A stretch of DNA of 33,156 bases. Origin: CAIOYC01 sp964243985. Lineage in GTDB: Bacteria; Pseudomonadota; Alphaproteobacteria; Caulobacterales; Caulobacteraceae. The stretch is from positions 1-33,156 of the forward strand of contig CAXTHJ010000029.1 of NCBI GenBank assembly GCA_964243985.1, written 5' to 3'. This document shows, piece by piece, positions 23,165 through 31,739 of this stretch. Both the position numbers and the translations under genes were made by a program. The notes beneath the pieces are model-generated. The model did not search any database, was not told the DNA's origin, and saw only the letters and a program-made list of their open reading frames with translations. How positions within the stretch are numbered: the stretch's first letter is position 1; each line of letters starts with the position of its first letter.

Positions 23165-24484
23165 ATGTCGCCCGCCCGCCAGCCGCAAAAGCCCGCTTCC
23201 AGCATAGATGAGGCGGCGCTGAAGCCCCGCTTCGCCGCCCTGACGCTCTTAGAGGCGGCGCTGGATCGGCGAGGCGGGCTGGACGATGCGGCTTCATCCA
23301 AGACGCTGCTCGATCTGCCGGTGCGTGACCGAGCCTTCGCCCGCGCCCTGACCATGGCGACTCTGCGCCACCTCGGACCCATCGACCGCGCGTTGCAAGA
23401 TCGTGTCAAGAAGCCGCCGCCGGACGCGGTGGTCATGTTGCTGCGCCTCGGCGCGGCGCAGCTGTTCCACCTCGACACCCCCGGATTCGCAGCCGTGGAC
23501 ATGACGGTGGACATGGCTGGCGCGCGCAAGGCCACGCAGCCGTTCAAGGGGCTTGTCAACGCCGTCCTGCGCGGCCTCCTCCGCGAGCCGCCGCCGGTCT
23601 CGACGCCCGAAGCTTACGCCCCACCCTGGCTCTACGCCCGCTGGCGCGTGGCCTATGGCGAGGCGGGGGCCGACGCCCTCGCTGCCTGCATCCCGGAAGA
23701 ACCGGCCACCGACCTGACCCTCCGCGACCCGAACGATTGGCCGGCGCTCGCCGAAGCGCTGGAGGCCACCTTGTTCCCGGGCGGCACGCTACGCACCCCA
23801 AAGCGGGGCGACCTTGCTGAATGGCCGGGCTTTGCCGAGGGCCGCTGGTGGGTGCAGGACGCCGCCGCCGCCATCCCCGCGCGCCTCTTGAACCTCAAGC
23901 CCGGCGAGACGGTGCTCGACCTCTGCGCCGCGCCGGGGGGTAAGACCCTGCAACTGGCGGCGACGGGCGCGACCGTAACGGCGGTGGACCGCTCCGCTGC
24001 GCGGCTTAAACGCCTGTCAGAGAACCTCGCCCGCATGGAGCTGAAGGCCGAGGTCATCGTCGCCGACGCCGCGGCCTGGAGCGACAAGCGTACCTTCGAC
24101 GCCGTCCTGTTGGACGCGCCCTGTTCAGCCACGGGCACTTTCCGCCGCCATCCGGACGTGCTTTGGGCCGCCAAGCCGTCAGATATCGCCAAGCTTTCGG
24201 CAGTGCAGACGCAGCTTTTCGACGCCACGGCCGATCGGGTGAAGCCCGGCGGGCGGCTGGTCTACTGCGTCTGCTCCCTGGAGCCGGAGGAAGGGGAGGC
24301 GCAGGCGACCGCCTTTCTGGCTCGCCGCTCCGACTTCGAGATTGATCCGCCTGCCCCCGGGCAAGGCGGCGCCCCCATCGCGGCGCTGATGGCCGATGGA
24401 ACGCTGCGCCTCTCTCCCGCTCTGCCGGAACCGGAGGGCGGCATGGATGGTTTCTTCATCGCCCGTTTTCTGCGGCGCGTCTGA
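23165..24484 (+). CDS. rsmB: 16S rRNA (cytosine-5)-methyltransferase, RsmB/NOP2 family
   Basis: Two-domain RNA m5C methyltransferase; RsmB modifies C967 of 16S rRNA. From the ATG at 23165 it is 439 residues. The NusB-like N-terminal domain covers about 15-150 (VRDRAFARALTMATLRHLGPIDRAL, then FKGLVNAVLRGLLRE). The catalytic domain has SAM motif I DLCAAPGGKTLQLA. Motif IV is LLDAPCSATGTFRRHPD (C320) and motif VI is VYCVCSLEPEEGE (C370). The 50-residue spacing between the two cysteines matches what I recall for E. coli RsmB. Alternative starts are ATGs at 23147 and 23114; the latter would overlap the divergent SdhAF4 start codon. The frame remains open upstream to 22697, but that part is antisense to SdhAF4 and the repeat. 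RsmF- or other NOP2-like specificity cannot be fully excluded. Confidence 0.94.
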   Translation: MSPARQPQKPASSIDEAALKPRFAALTLLEAALDRRGGLDDAASSKTLLDLPVRDRAFARALTMATLRHLGPIDRALQDRVKKPPPDAVVMLLRLGAAQLFHLDTPGFAAVDMTVDMAGARKATQPFKGLVNAVLRGLLREPPPVSTPEAYAPPWLYARWRVAYGEAGADALAACIPEEPATDLTLRDPNDWPALAEALEATLFPGGTLRTPKRGDLAEWPGFAEGRWWVQDAAAAIPARLLNLKPGETVLDLCAAPGGKTLQLAATGATVTAVDRSAARLKRLSENLARMELKAEVIVADAAAWSDKRTFDAVLLDAPCSATGTFRRHPDVLWAAKPSDIAKLSAVQTQLFDATADRVKPGGRLVYCVCSLEPEEGEAQATAFLARRSDFEIDPPAPGQGGAPIAALMADGTLRLSPALPEPEGGMDGFFIARFLRRV

Positions 24485-24565
24485 TCCCCGGCCGTTCAGC
24501 TTCGGTTCAGACAGCGTCCGTCAGACACAAATCCAATAACGACTTCCAGCGCTGGGAACATCGCC

Positions 24566-25096
24566 ATGACCTTAAAGACCGCGACGCGTAGCAGCGTCAT
24601 TGCTCTCACCCTGACCGGCCTCGCCGCCGCCGGCTTATCGGCCTGCGCCGACGAGCGGGGGCCGGGCTACTATCCCCCCTACGCCGAGGGGCGCATCGCC
24701 CACGTGGGCGAAGGGACTGTGGTCTCCTTCCGTCCGGTGCAGTTCGGGCCGCACGATACTTCCGGGGGCACCATCATTGGCGGCATAGGCGGCGCGGTGG
24801 CCGGCTCGGCGCTCGCCGGGCGCGGCAGCCGAGGCGCGGGCGCGCTGCTTGGCGGCATTGGCGGGGCTTTGCTCGGCAACGCCATCGCTTCCAGCGACCG
24901 GATCAACGGCTTCGCCTACACCATCCGCCGCCGCGACGGCGGTCTGGTGGAGATCGCCCAGGCTGAACCTTACCCGATCCCGGTGGGGACGCCGGTGACG
25001 GTCACCTACGGCGCGGGGATGCGCGCTCACATCGCGCCCCTCGCCGCCTACGGCCCGCCGCCGCCGCCTCCTCCTCCGCCTCCGCCGAAGTACTAA
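24566..25096 (+). CDS. Glycine-zipper outer-membrane lipoprotein (17 kDa antigen/SlyB-like)
   Basis: Predicted lipoprotein with a glycine-zipper 2TM domain, related to SlyB and the rickettsial 17-kDa antigen; these support envelope integrity. It is 176 residues. A signal peptide ends in lipobox LSAC (C27). The glycine-zipper region covers about 67-112, with two repeats: GGTIIGGIGGAVAGSALAG and GAGALLGGIGGALLGNAIA. The C-terminal beta part (YTIRRRDGGLVEIAQAEPYPIPVGTPVTVTYG) is typical. The tail is a run of eleven prolines then KY, encoded by CCG/CCT codons at about 25057-25090. Such a run would need elongation factor P for smooth translation. The ATG at 24566 is clear. It stands alone between rsmB and rpe, on the same strand as both. 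Confidence 0.88.
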   Translation: MTLKTATRSSVIALTLTGLAAAGLSACADERGPGYYPPYAEGRIAHVGEGTVVSFRPVQFGPHDTSGGTIIGGIGGAVAGSALAGRGSRGAGALLGGIGGALLGNAIASSDRINGFAYTIRRRDGGLVEIAQAEPYPIPVGTPVTVTYGAGMRAHIAPLAAYGPPPPPPPPPPPKY

Positions 25097-25169
25097 GCTT
25101 TAGGTTTGATCTCTGGATGCGCGCAGCTTTGCTTGCGCCTTTAGGGTCAAGGGCGGTATCCGGGGGTGC

Positions 25170-25838
25170 ATGAGCTTCTGCGCGCCGATCATCGCCCCCT
25201 CGCTCCTCTCCGCCGACTTCGCGCGGCTGGGCGAGGAAGTGCGCGCGATGGAGGTGGCGGGCGCGGATTGGCTGCACTTCGACGTGATGGACGGGCGCTT
25301 TGTGCCCAACATCACCGTCGGGCCGATGGTGCTGAAGGCGATCCGCTCGCTCACCAAGCTGCCGATGGACGTGCATCTGATGATCACGCCGGCCGATCCG
25401 CATCTGGAGGCGTTTCGCGAGGCGGGCGCCGACCACATCACCGTGCATCCTGAGGCCGGACCGCACCTGAACCGCACCCTGAAACGCATTCGGGAGCTCG
25501 GCGCCAAGGCGGGGGTGGCCTTCGATCCTTCCACCCCGCCTGAGGTGATCGAATGGATGATGGATGAGGTCGATCTCTGCCTCGTCATGTCCATCAACCC
25601 CGGTTTTGGCGGCCAGAGCTTCATGATCTCGCAACTGCGGAAGATGGAGCGCCTGCGCGCCATGATCGACGCCTCCGGCTTCGACATCATCCTGGAGGTG
25701 GACGGCGGGGTGAACCCCGAAACCGCGCGGATGTGCGTCGACGCCGGAGCCACGGCGCTGGTGGCCGGCACGGCGGCGTTCAAGGGCGGCGCATCGGCCT
25801 ATGCCGCCAACATCGCCGCCCTCCGCGGGTCCGAATAG
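25170..25838 (+). CDS. rpe: Ribulose-phosphate 3-epimerase
   Basis: Metal-dependent TIM-barrel epimerase that interconverts ribulose 5-phosphate and xylulose 5-phosphate in the pentose phosphate pathway. It is 222 residues, normal for the family. The substrate- and metal-binding residues are all present: S12 in APSLLSADF, H36 and D38 in LHFDVMDGRFVPN, H69 in DVHLMI, and D178 in EVDGGVN. The INPGFGGQSF loop (142-151) closes on the substrate. The ATG at 25170 follows a G-rich stretch (GGGGG). The heparinase-family gene begins 23 bp after its stop, on the same strand, so the two are probably co-transcribed. Confidence 0.97.
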   Translation: MSFCAPIIAPSLLSADFARLGEEVRAMEVAGADWLHFDVMDGRFVPNITVGPMVLKAIRSLTKLPMDVHLMITPADPHLEAFREAGADHITVHPEAGPHLNRTLKRIRELGAKAGVAFDPSTPPEVIEWMMDEVDLCLVMSINPGFGGQSFMISQLRKMERLRAMIDASGFDIILEVDGGVNPETARMCVDAGATALVAGTAAFKGGASAYAANIAALRGSE

Positions 25839-25861
25839 GGACCGACGGTGAAAGGCGCGGT

Positions 25862-27652
25862 ATGAAAGAGCGCCGTCCCCCCGGCGACAAAAGGGGCGAC
25901 AAGGGGCGCACCGCCGCGCAGGACGCCACGGCCGCCTTCGCACGGCTGGTGATCCGCCGTGTAGGCTCCGAATGGCGGGCGACGCCCTTCTACAGCTATC
26001 GCCTGAACCGACCGAAGCCCACCGGTCTCGCCGTGTCGCCCAAGGACTTTCGCCCCGTCGATCCAGAGATCGGCCGCCAAATCCTGCTCGGCCGCCTGAC
26101 CCTGGCGGGCGTCACCATGGAGATCGGCGTCGGCGGCGATCCGTGGGATGCGCCTAGCCCCAGCCGCGCCTTCGCCGTCGAATTGCACCGCTTCGCCTGG
26201 ATGCCCACCTTACTGGCCCAAGGCGACGCCGGAACGGACGAGGCGCTGCGCCTCGTGCTCGACTGGGAGCGGATGTTCGCCAGGGTCTCGCCGTTCGTCT
26301 GGGGGGCGGAGATCATCGAGCGGCGGGTGTTCAACCTGGCCTGCGGGATCAAGCGCCTGACCGAGCGGGCGTCGGAGGTCGAGGCGGCGGGGCTGGTCGC
26401 CACCCTCGCGCGGCAGGCACGACATCTCCTGAAGCTCGACGGCGGACCGCTCCGTCGCGCCGAACGCGCTGTCGTAGCCGCCGCGGTGGGAACCGCGTTG
26501 TCTGGTAAAGCGGGGGACGCCCTCACCGCCAAGGCGATACCCAAGCTGGAGACCGCGCTCGGCGTCGCTGTCCTGCCGGACGGCGGGCTGAAAAGCCGCT
26601 CCCCCGAACAGGGGCTGGAGCTTCTGTTCGACCTCCTGACCCTGGACTTCGCACTTCTGCAGCGGGGCCATGAGGCGCCGCCGACGGTTGCGCGCAGCAT
26701 CGACCGGCTCACTAGCGCAGTCCGCTTCTTTACCCTCGGCGACGGGCGACTCGGCGCATTCCAGGGGGGCGAGGCGGCCGGTCCCCACCGCATCGCCGCC
26801 GCCTTAGCGCACGACGACGGGGAGGGCCGCGCGCCCGCCTATCTGCCCCACGCCGGATATCATCGCCTCGCTGGCCGCAGCCTGCTTCTGATCGCCGACA
26901 CGGCGTCCCCGGCCGAAGGCGCGTGGAGCCTGGACGCCTGCGCCCAGCCGCTCTCCATCGAGATCACCTGCGGCGGCGACCGCCTGATCGCCAACACCGG
27001 CTGGAGCGCGGATGCCCAAGGCGTTCAAGGGCTGCGTCTGACCGATGGGGGATCGACGGCCACGGTAGGCGACGGCTCGGCGGGCCATCCCCTCGGCGGG
27101 CTGATGGCGCGGGCGTTGGGACCACGCCTGATCGGCGGCGCACGGCGGGTGGAGGCCAAGCGGCACGAGAGCGAGGGTGGCCAGTGGCTGGAGCTTTGCC
27201 ATGACGGTTGGGCCGAGCGTTACGGCCTGCTGCACGAGCGCCGCCTGTTCCTCGATCCCCGCCATGACGAGCTTCGGGGGGAGGATCGGTTTGAGCCGGT
27301 GCGCGAGACGCCCAAATCCGCCCGGCGGGCGCCCGGCTACGCCGTGCGCTTCCATCTCCCGCCGGAGGTGCAGGTCTCCCTGGCGCGGGACAAGCGGAGC
27401 GTGCTCTTGCGCGGCCCGTCAAATCGCGGATGGTGGTTCCGCAACGACGCGCCGGACGTGCTGCTTGAGACATCGGCCTATTTCGAGGATCACCTGCCCA
27501 AGCGCGGCGCGCAGATCGTGTTGAAGGGTCCTATCGTTGCTTCCAGTGCGACCGCGGGAGCGCGGGTGCGCTGGAAGCTGACGCCGGTGGACCCAGCCGA
27601 TCCCAGCTCCGGCCTGAAGGCGGCGCCCGCCAAGGCCGAGGCGACACGATGA
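25862..27652 (+). CDS. Heparinase II/III family protein
   Basis: Predicted polysaccharide lyase-like protein with an N-terminal alpha-toroid (about residues 60-300: PSRAFAVELHRFAWMPTL, LDWERMF, VFNLACGIKRL) and a C-terminal Heparinase_II_III beta domain (about 340-590: AGYHRLAGRSLLLIADTASP, GGDRLIANTGWS, HDGWAERYGLLHERRLFLDP, RFHLPPEVQVSLARDKRSVLL, LRGPSNRGWWFRNDAPDVLLETSAYFEDHLP). It is 596 residues from the ATG at 25862 (GAAAGG upstream). There is no signal peptide, unlike true periplasmic lyases, so the location is unclear. Proteins of this type near rsmB and purH are, as I recall, common in alphaproteobacteria and of unproven substrate. Its stop overlaps the next start as ATGA (27649-27652), implying coupled translation with the nucleotide-sugar dehydratase. 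Confidence 0.88.
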   Translation: MKERRPPGDKRGDKGRTAAQDATAAFARLVIRRVGSEWRATPFYSYRLNRPKPTGLAVSPKDFRPVDPEIGRQILLGRLTLAGVTMEIGVGGDPWDAPSPSRAFAVELHRFAWMPTLLAQGDAGTDEALRLVLDWERMFARVSPFVWGAEIIERRVFNLACGIKRLTERASEVEAAGLVATLARQARHLLKLDGGPLRRAERAVVAAAVGTALSGKAGDALTAKAIPKLETALGVAVLPDGGLKSRSPEQGLELLFDLLTLDFALLQRGHEAPPTVARSIDRLTSAVRFFTLGDGRLGAFQGGEAAGPHRIAAALAHDDGEGRAPAYLPHAGYHRLAGRSLLLIADTASPAEGAWSLDACAQPLSIEITCGGDRLIANTGWSADAQGVQGLRLTDGGSTATVGDGSAGHPLGGLMARALGPRLIGGARRVEAKRHESEGGQWLELCHDGWAERYGLLHERRLFLDPRHDELRGEDRFEPVRETPKSARRAPGYAVRFHLPPEVQVSLARDKRSVLLRGPSNRGWWFRNDAPDVLLETSAYFEDHLPKRGAQIVLKGPIVASSATAGARVRWKLTPVDPADPSSGLKAAPAKAEATR

Positions 27653-29541
27653 GCCTCACTCCACCTCGCCCAATGCCCGTAACACCGGCCAAATCGCCCC
27701 TGCGATTCGCGCCGCTGTTCATCTATCTGCATGACCTCGCCTGGGCGGCGGCGGCCATGATCGTGGTCTTGAAGGTGCGCTACCACTTCGAGCCCAAGCC
27801 GTTTCCGCCGCACCTCCTGGCCCGGGCCACCGTCTCGTTTACGATCCTCTGCGCGGTGGTGTTCCCGATCTTCCGCCTACACCGGGGACTTTGGCGCTTC
27901 ACCGCCGCCAACGAGCTGCTGCGGATCGCACAGGCGGTGTTGCTGTCCAATCTCCTGCTGCTGCCGACCTTGTTCATCGGCGACCGGCTGATGGATTTTC
28001 CCCGCTCGACGCCTCTGTTCCTCACGCCCTTCCTGATCTTCAGCCTGGGGTTTGGCAGGGTGCTCACCGAAGCCTGGGCCCACGGCGATCTGTTCCAGGC
28101 GTTCCGCTTCGAGGATCGCTCCCGTCCGCCGGCGGTGGTGGTGGGCGCCGCCCGCACCGTTTCCACCTATCTGAAGGCGCTCCGGCGGCAGAAGGGCGTT
28201 CGTCCTCGCATCGTCGGCGTGGTGGCCCTGGACGAAAAGCCCACCATCGGCCGCACGCTGCAGGGTCTAGAGATTCTCGGCGGCTTGAGCCGGCTGGCGG
28301 ATATTCTGACCGCACTAAAGGCGGCGGAGGATCAGGATCCGCAGCTGATCCTGGCCGAACGGCGCCCCGACCGCGCCTTGATGCAGGCGATCACGGCTGC
28401 TGCCGGCCAAGCGGGCGCCCGGGTGGTGACCGTGCGCGGCGACGGCGGGATGCAGCCCCATCCGGTGCAGGCGGCGGACCTGCTTGACCGCCCACCCCGA
28501 AACCTTGATCCGTCGGGCCCCCGCAGCTTGATAGCCGGCAAGCGGGTCTTGGTCACCGGCGCGGGCGGCACCATCGGCGGGGAGTTGACTCGACAAGCCT
28601 TGGCGTTCGGGCCGGCGCGGCTGATCCTGCTCGACGCCTCGGAATACAATCTCTACGCCATCGACCGGGAGCTGACTGAGGCCGGCGTTCCCAGGGTCTG
28701 GACCGCCGAGCTGGGCGACGTGCGGGACCTCCGCCGCCTTGAGACCCTGTTCGAGCTCGAGAAGCCGGATGTCGTCTTGCACGCCGCCGCCCTCAAGCAC
28801 GTCCCCTTGATGGAGCTGAACCCCTGCGAGGCGGTGCTGACCAATGTGATCGGCGCGGCCAATATCTCGCGGGTGGCGCGGGACGCTTGCGAGGCTCTGG
28901 TGTTCATCTCCACTGACAAGGCGGTCAATCCGACCAACGTCATGGGCGCGACCAAGCGGGTGGCCGAGCATGTGGTGCAGGCCCTGACCCGCGACCACGC
29001 GGTGAAGGCGGCGGCGGTGCGGTTCGGCAATGTCTTGGGCTCCACCGGCTCGGTCGTGCCCCTGTTCGAGCGGCAGATCGCGGCGGGCGGCCCGGTGACG
29101 GTGAGTGACCCCTCCATCGAGCGCTACTTCATGACGGTGCAGGAGGCGGCGTCATTGGTCTTGCAGGCCGCAAGCCTCCCCCCCGCCGAGGCGCCTCCAG
29201 GATCGGGCCAGATCTACGTGCTGGACATGGGCCAGCCGGTGAAGATCGACGACCTCGCCCGCCAGCTGATCCGCCTGCACGGCCTGGAGCCCGGCCGCGA
29301 CATCGAGATCAGCTACTCGGGCCTGCGCCCCGGTGAAAAGCTCTACGAGGAGATCTTCTACGGCGACGAGACGGTGGCGCAGACGGCGGTGGACGGGGTG
29401 ATGTCCGCGGTGGAGGCGCTGCCGTCCTGGGACCAGCTTGGCGGGCGGATCGAGGCGCTGGGAGCGGCGGCGATGGCGCGGGACGAGGGCCGGGTGCTGG
29501 TGCTGCTGAACGAACTGGTGCCGGAATTTCGGCAGGCTTAA
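27649..29541 (+). CDS. Membrane-anchored nucleotide-sugar 4,6-dehydratase (FlaA1/WbpM/PglF type)
   Basis: Polysaccharide biosynthesis enzyme of the large NDP-sugar 4,6-dehydratase group (CapD/WbpM/PglF), likely acting on UDP-GlcNAc or a relative. It is 630 residues. The N-terminus has four membrane helices (about 18-42, 55-75, 90-110 and 118-142). A first Rossmann-like domain follows (about 155-285). The catalytic SDR domain starts at about 298 with nucleotide-binding TGAGGTIGGE (G304, G306, G310). The active-site S/T-D-K is T422-D423-K424, and M432-x3-K436 replaces the usual YxxxK, as known for WbpM and PglF. LRPGEKLYEEIF near the C-terminus is diagnostic. Its ATG overlaps the heparinase stop. 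The product sugar cannot be read from the sequence. No glycosyltransferases are adjacent. Confidence 0.94.
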   Translation: MSLTPPRPMPVTPAKSPLRFAPLFIYLHDLAWAAAAMIVVLKVRYHFEPKPFPPHLLARATVSFTILCAVVFPIFRLHRGLWRFTAANELLRIAQAVLLSNLLLLPTLFIGDRLMDFPRSTPLFLTPFLIFSLGFGRVLTEAWAHGDLFQAFRFEDRSRPPAVVVGAARTVSTYLKALRRQKGVRPRIVGVVALDEKPTIGRTLQGLEILGGLSRLADILTALKAAEDQDPQLILAERRPDRALMQAITAAAGQAGARVVTVRGDGGMQPHPVQAADLLDRPPRNLDPSGPRSLIAGKRVLVTGAGGTIGGELTRQALAFGPARLILLDASEYNLYAIDRELTEAGVPRVWTAELGDVRDLRRLETLFELEKPDVVLHAAALKHVPLMELNPCEAVLTNVIGAANISRVARDACEALVFISTDKAVNPTNVMGATKRVAEHVVQALTRDHAVKAAAVRFGNVLGSTGSVVPLFERQIAAGGPVTVSDPSIERYFMTVQEAASLVLQAASLPPAEAPPGSGQIYVLDMGQPVKIDDLARQLIRLHGLEPGRDIEISYSGLRPGEKLYEEIFYGDETVAQTAVDGVMSAVEALPSWDQLGGRIEALGAAAMARDEGRVLVLLNELVPEFRQA

Positions 29542-29582
29542 GGGCGGTGGAAGCAGGCGTTCTGAATGTCGTCTGAGGGTGG

Positions 29583-29972
29583 TCAGCGGGCTTGCTGAGC
29601 ACCTACCGGCTCGTGTCCTAGAGGAAACCAAATTCCTCGCACGAAGATGCTGCCCATGTTCGGCCGTACATGCCCTTGGTCCAGCAAGGCCACATCCTCC
29701 ACGACCGTTATCGTTTTGACTGTTAGCGGACCAAAGGCTTTCTCCACCAAGCTTAGAGCGTCATCGGGATCATGACCGGTCACTCCGACACCTAGCCCAA
29801 GCCTGGAGAAATCCCTCAACCTTTCGAACGTCACCCAATACGGACGCATCGCTGTGAACTCCCGCGAAACCGGATGATCTCTGCATAGACTGGTGATGTC
29901 CGCAACGGGTCGCAAGCCGTCTTTGAGCTTTCGCTCTAAAGCCGCCGTCGTGAAAGCGCCAATCGCCCGCAT
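29583..29972 (-). CDS. Small protein of unknown function
   Basis: Not recognised with certainty. From the ATG at 29970-29972 it is 129 residues; the open frame extends to 30038, but that part is arginine-rich and unlikely to be translated. No signal peptide or membrane helix is present. The central part, YWVTFERLRDFSRLGLGVGVTGHDPDDALSLVEKAFG, looks like an alpha/beta domain. The C-terminal segment has VRPNMGSIFVRGIWFPLGHE; I have a vague memory of similar PNMG-x(4)-RGIWFP tails in uncharacterised bacterial proteins. It sits between two plus-strand genes, alone on the minus strand. Base composition is slightly less GC-rich than that of its neighbours, which may hint at separate origin. Confidence 0.65.
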   Translation of the reverse strand: MRAIGAFTTAALERKLKDGLRPVADITSLCRDHPVSREFTAMRPYWVTFERLRDFSRLGLGVGVTGHDPDDALSLVEKAFGPLTVKTITVVEDVALLDQGHVRPNMGSIFVRGIWFPLGHEPVGAQQAR

Positions 29973-30099
29973 TGACTCCCCCGTCCCGCGCCCTATTTTC
30001 CGCCGCCTGCGTGACTGGCGATAGAGGTGGGCGACCACTGGGGAGCGCAGGATGTCTAGCCGCTCGCCTGGGTGATCCGTTCAACGCCCGGAGTCCGCC

Positions 30100-31692
30100 A
30101 TGCCCGCCGCGCCCGACTATCCCAAAGCCCCCGACAGTGCCCCCGTCAAACGCGCGCTTATCTCCGTCTCCGACAAGGCCGGCCTGATTGAGACTGCGCG
30201 GGCCCTGCACGACCTCGGCGTCGAGCTGATCTCCACCGGCGGCACCCGCGCCGCCATCGCCGCCGCCGGGGTTCCGGTGAAGGACGTCAGCGAAATCACC
30301 GGTTTTCCCGAGATGATGGACGGGCGGGTGAAGACCCTGCATCCCCTGGTGCACGGCGGTCTCCTCGGCGTGCGGGATGCGCCCGAGCACGCCTCCGCCA
30401 TGACCGAGCACAACATCGGCGGCATCGATCTCCTTTACGTCAATCTCTACCCGTTCGAGGCGACCGTGGCCTCCGGCGCCGACTATGACACTTGCGTTGA
30501 GAACATCGACATCGGCGGCCCGGCCATGATCCGCTCGGCGGCAAAAAATCATGCTTATGTCTGCGTCGCCACCGCGCCGGAAGACGTGGCCGAAGTGGTC
30601 GCGGCGCTGAAGGCTGAGGGCGCCACCTCGCTTATGCTGCGCAGCAATCTTGCAGCAAAAGCCTACGCCCGCACCGCCGCCTATGACGCCGCCATCGCTG
30701 CCTGGTTCGCTAAGACGCTGCAGAAATCGTTCCCCGAGCGACTCGCTATAGCCGGGAAGCGCATCCAGACCATGCGCTATGGCGAGAACCCGCACCAGAA
30801 CGCCGCCTTCTACCGTACCAGCGAGGCGCGCGCCGGCGTCTCCACCGCGCGCGTGGTGCAGGGCAAGGAACTCTCCTACAACAACGTGGCCGACACCGAC
30901 GCCGCCTTCGAGCTGGTGGCGGAATTCGACCCCGCCGAGCATGCCGCCGTCGCCATCATCAAGCACGCCAACCCGTGCGGCGTCGCCGTGGCGCCCGATA
31001 GCGCCACAGCCTACCAGCGGGCGCTGGAGTGCGACCCGACCTCGGCCTTCGGCGGTATCGTGGCGCTAAACCGGACCCTAGACGCAAAAACCGCCGCCGA
31101 GCTTTTGAAGATCTTCACCGAGGTGGTGATCGCGCCGGAGGCTGAGGACGCCGCGCTGGAGTTGTTTAAGGCCAAGAAGAACGTGCGCCTGCTGCTCACC
31201 GGCGGCCTGCCCGATCCGCAGCGGCAGGGCGAGGTGTTCCGCTCCGTCTCCGGCGGATTTCTGATGCAGACGCGGGACATCTCGCGCATCGCCCCCGCCG
31301 ACCTGAAGATCGTCACCAAACGCGCGCCCACCGAGGCTGAAATCAAGGACATGCTGTTCGCCTTCACCATCGGCAAGCACGTCAAGTCCAACGCCATCGT
31401 CTTCGCAAAGGGCGGAAGGACCCTCGGCATCGGCGCGGGGCAGATGAACCGCAAGGATTCGGCGCGCATCGCTGCGCTTCGGGCGGCCGACTTCGGTTTG
31501 GGGCTAAAGGGCTCGGCCTGCGCGTCGGAAGCCTTCTTTCCCTTTGCCGACGGCCTGATCCAGGCGGCGGAGGCGGGCGCTACGGCGGTGATCCAGCCCG
31601 GCGGCTCCATCCGCGACCAGGAGGTGATCGACGCCGCCGACGCGCGCGGCATCGCGATGGCCTTCACCGGCGTGCGGGTATTTCGGCACTAA
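30100..31692 (+). CDS. purH: Bifunctional AICAR transformylase / IMP cyclohydrolase
   Basis: Catalyses the last two steps of IMP synthesis: formylation of AICAR and ring closure. It is 530 residues, the usual length. The N-terminal IMP cyclohydrolase (MGS-like) domain covers about 17-160: RALISVSDKAGLIETARALHDLGVELISTGGT and GRVKTLHPLVHGGLL. The C-terminal transformylase domain covers about 220-530: RYGENPHQNAAFYR, QGKELSYNN, IIKHANPCGVA with the catalytic Lys-His, FGGIVALN, and QMNRKDSARIAA. The ATG at 30100 has GGAG 6 nt upstream. It stands downstream of the dehydratase with a minus-strand gene between, so it probably has its own promoter. No purine riboswitch was seen. Confidence 0.98.
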   Translation: MPAAPDYPKAPDSAPVKRALISVSDKAGLIETARALHDLGVELISTGGTRAAIAAAGVPVKDVSEITGFPEMMDGRVKTLHPLVHGGLLGVRDAPEHASAMTEHNIGGIDLLYVNLYPFEATVASGADYDTCVENIDIGGPAMIRSAAKNHAYVCVATAPEDVAEVVAALKAEGATSLMLRSNLAAKAYARTAAYDAAIAAWFAKTLQKSFPERLAIAGKRIQTMRYGENPHQNAAFYRTSEARAGVSTARVVQGKELSYNNVADTDAAFELVAEFDPAEHAAVAIIKHANPCGVAVAPDSATAYQRALECDPTSAFGGIVALNRTLDAKTAAELLKIFTEVVIAPEAEDAALELFKAKKNVRLLLTGGLPDPQRQGEVFRSVSGGFLMQTRDISRIAPADLKIVTKRAPTEAEIKDMLFAFTIGKHVKSNAIVFAKGGRTLGIGAGQMNRKDSARIAALRAADFGLGLKGSACASEAFFPFADGLIQAAEAGATAVIQPGGSIRDQEVIDAADARGIAMAFTGVRVFRH

Positions 31693-31698
31693 GGTGGC

Positions 31699-31730
31699 GG
31701 GCGCCCGCTGCTTTTATACGGCAGGCGCCC
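31699..31730. terminator. Possible bidirectional terminator hairpin between purH and the DUF4142 gene
   Basis: GGGCGC (31699-31704) pairs with GCGCCC (31725-31730). After a small left-side bulge, CTGC (31708-31711) pairs with GCAG (31721-31724), with loop TTTTATACG. It lies 6 bp after the purH stop and 9 bp from the convergent DUF4142 stop. There is no T run after it, so this is a weak candidate. Confidence 0.4.
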
Positions 31731-31739
31731 ACGGTGGGT

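Noticed and set aside
22909..23559. 216-codon minus-strand frame containing SdhAF4
   Set aside because: Only the last 68 codons, from the ATG at 23113-23115, match DUF1674; the rest is antisense to rsmB.
24485..24565. RNA gene or attachment site between rsmB and the lipoprotein gene
   Set aside because: Only a short GTTCAG direct repeat was seen; no hairpin, promoter pair or integrase supports it.
25057..25090. CCG/CCT triplet run as a phase-variable tract
   Set aside because: The run is in-frame triplets near the end of the lipoprotein, so length changes would only alter the proline count, not switch the gene off.
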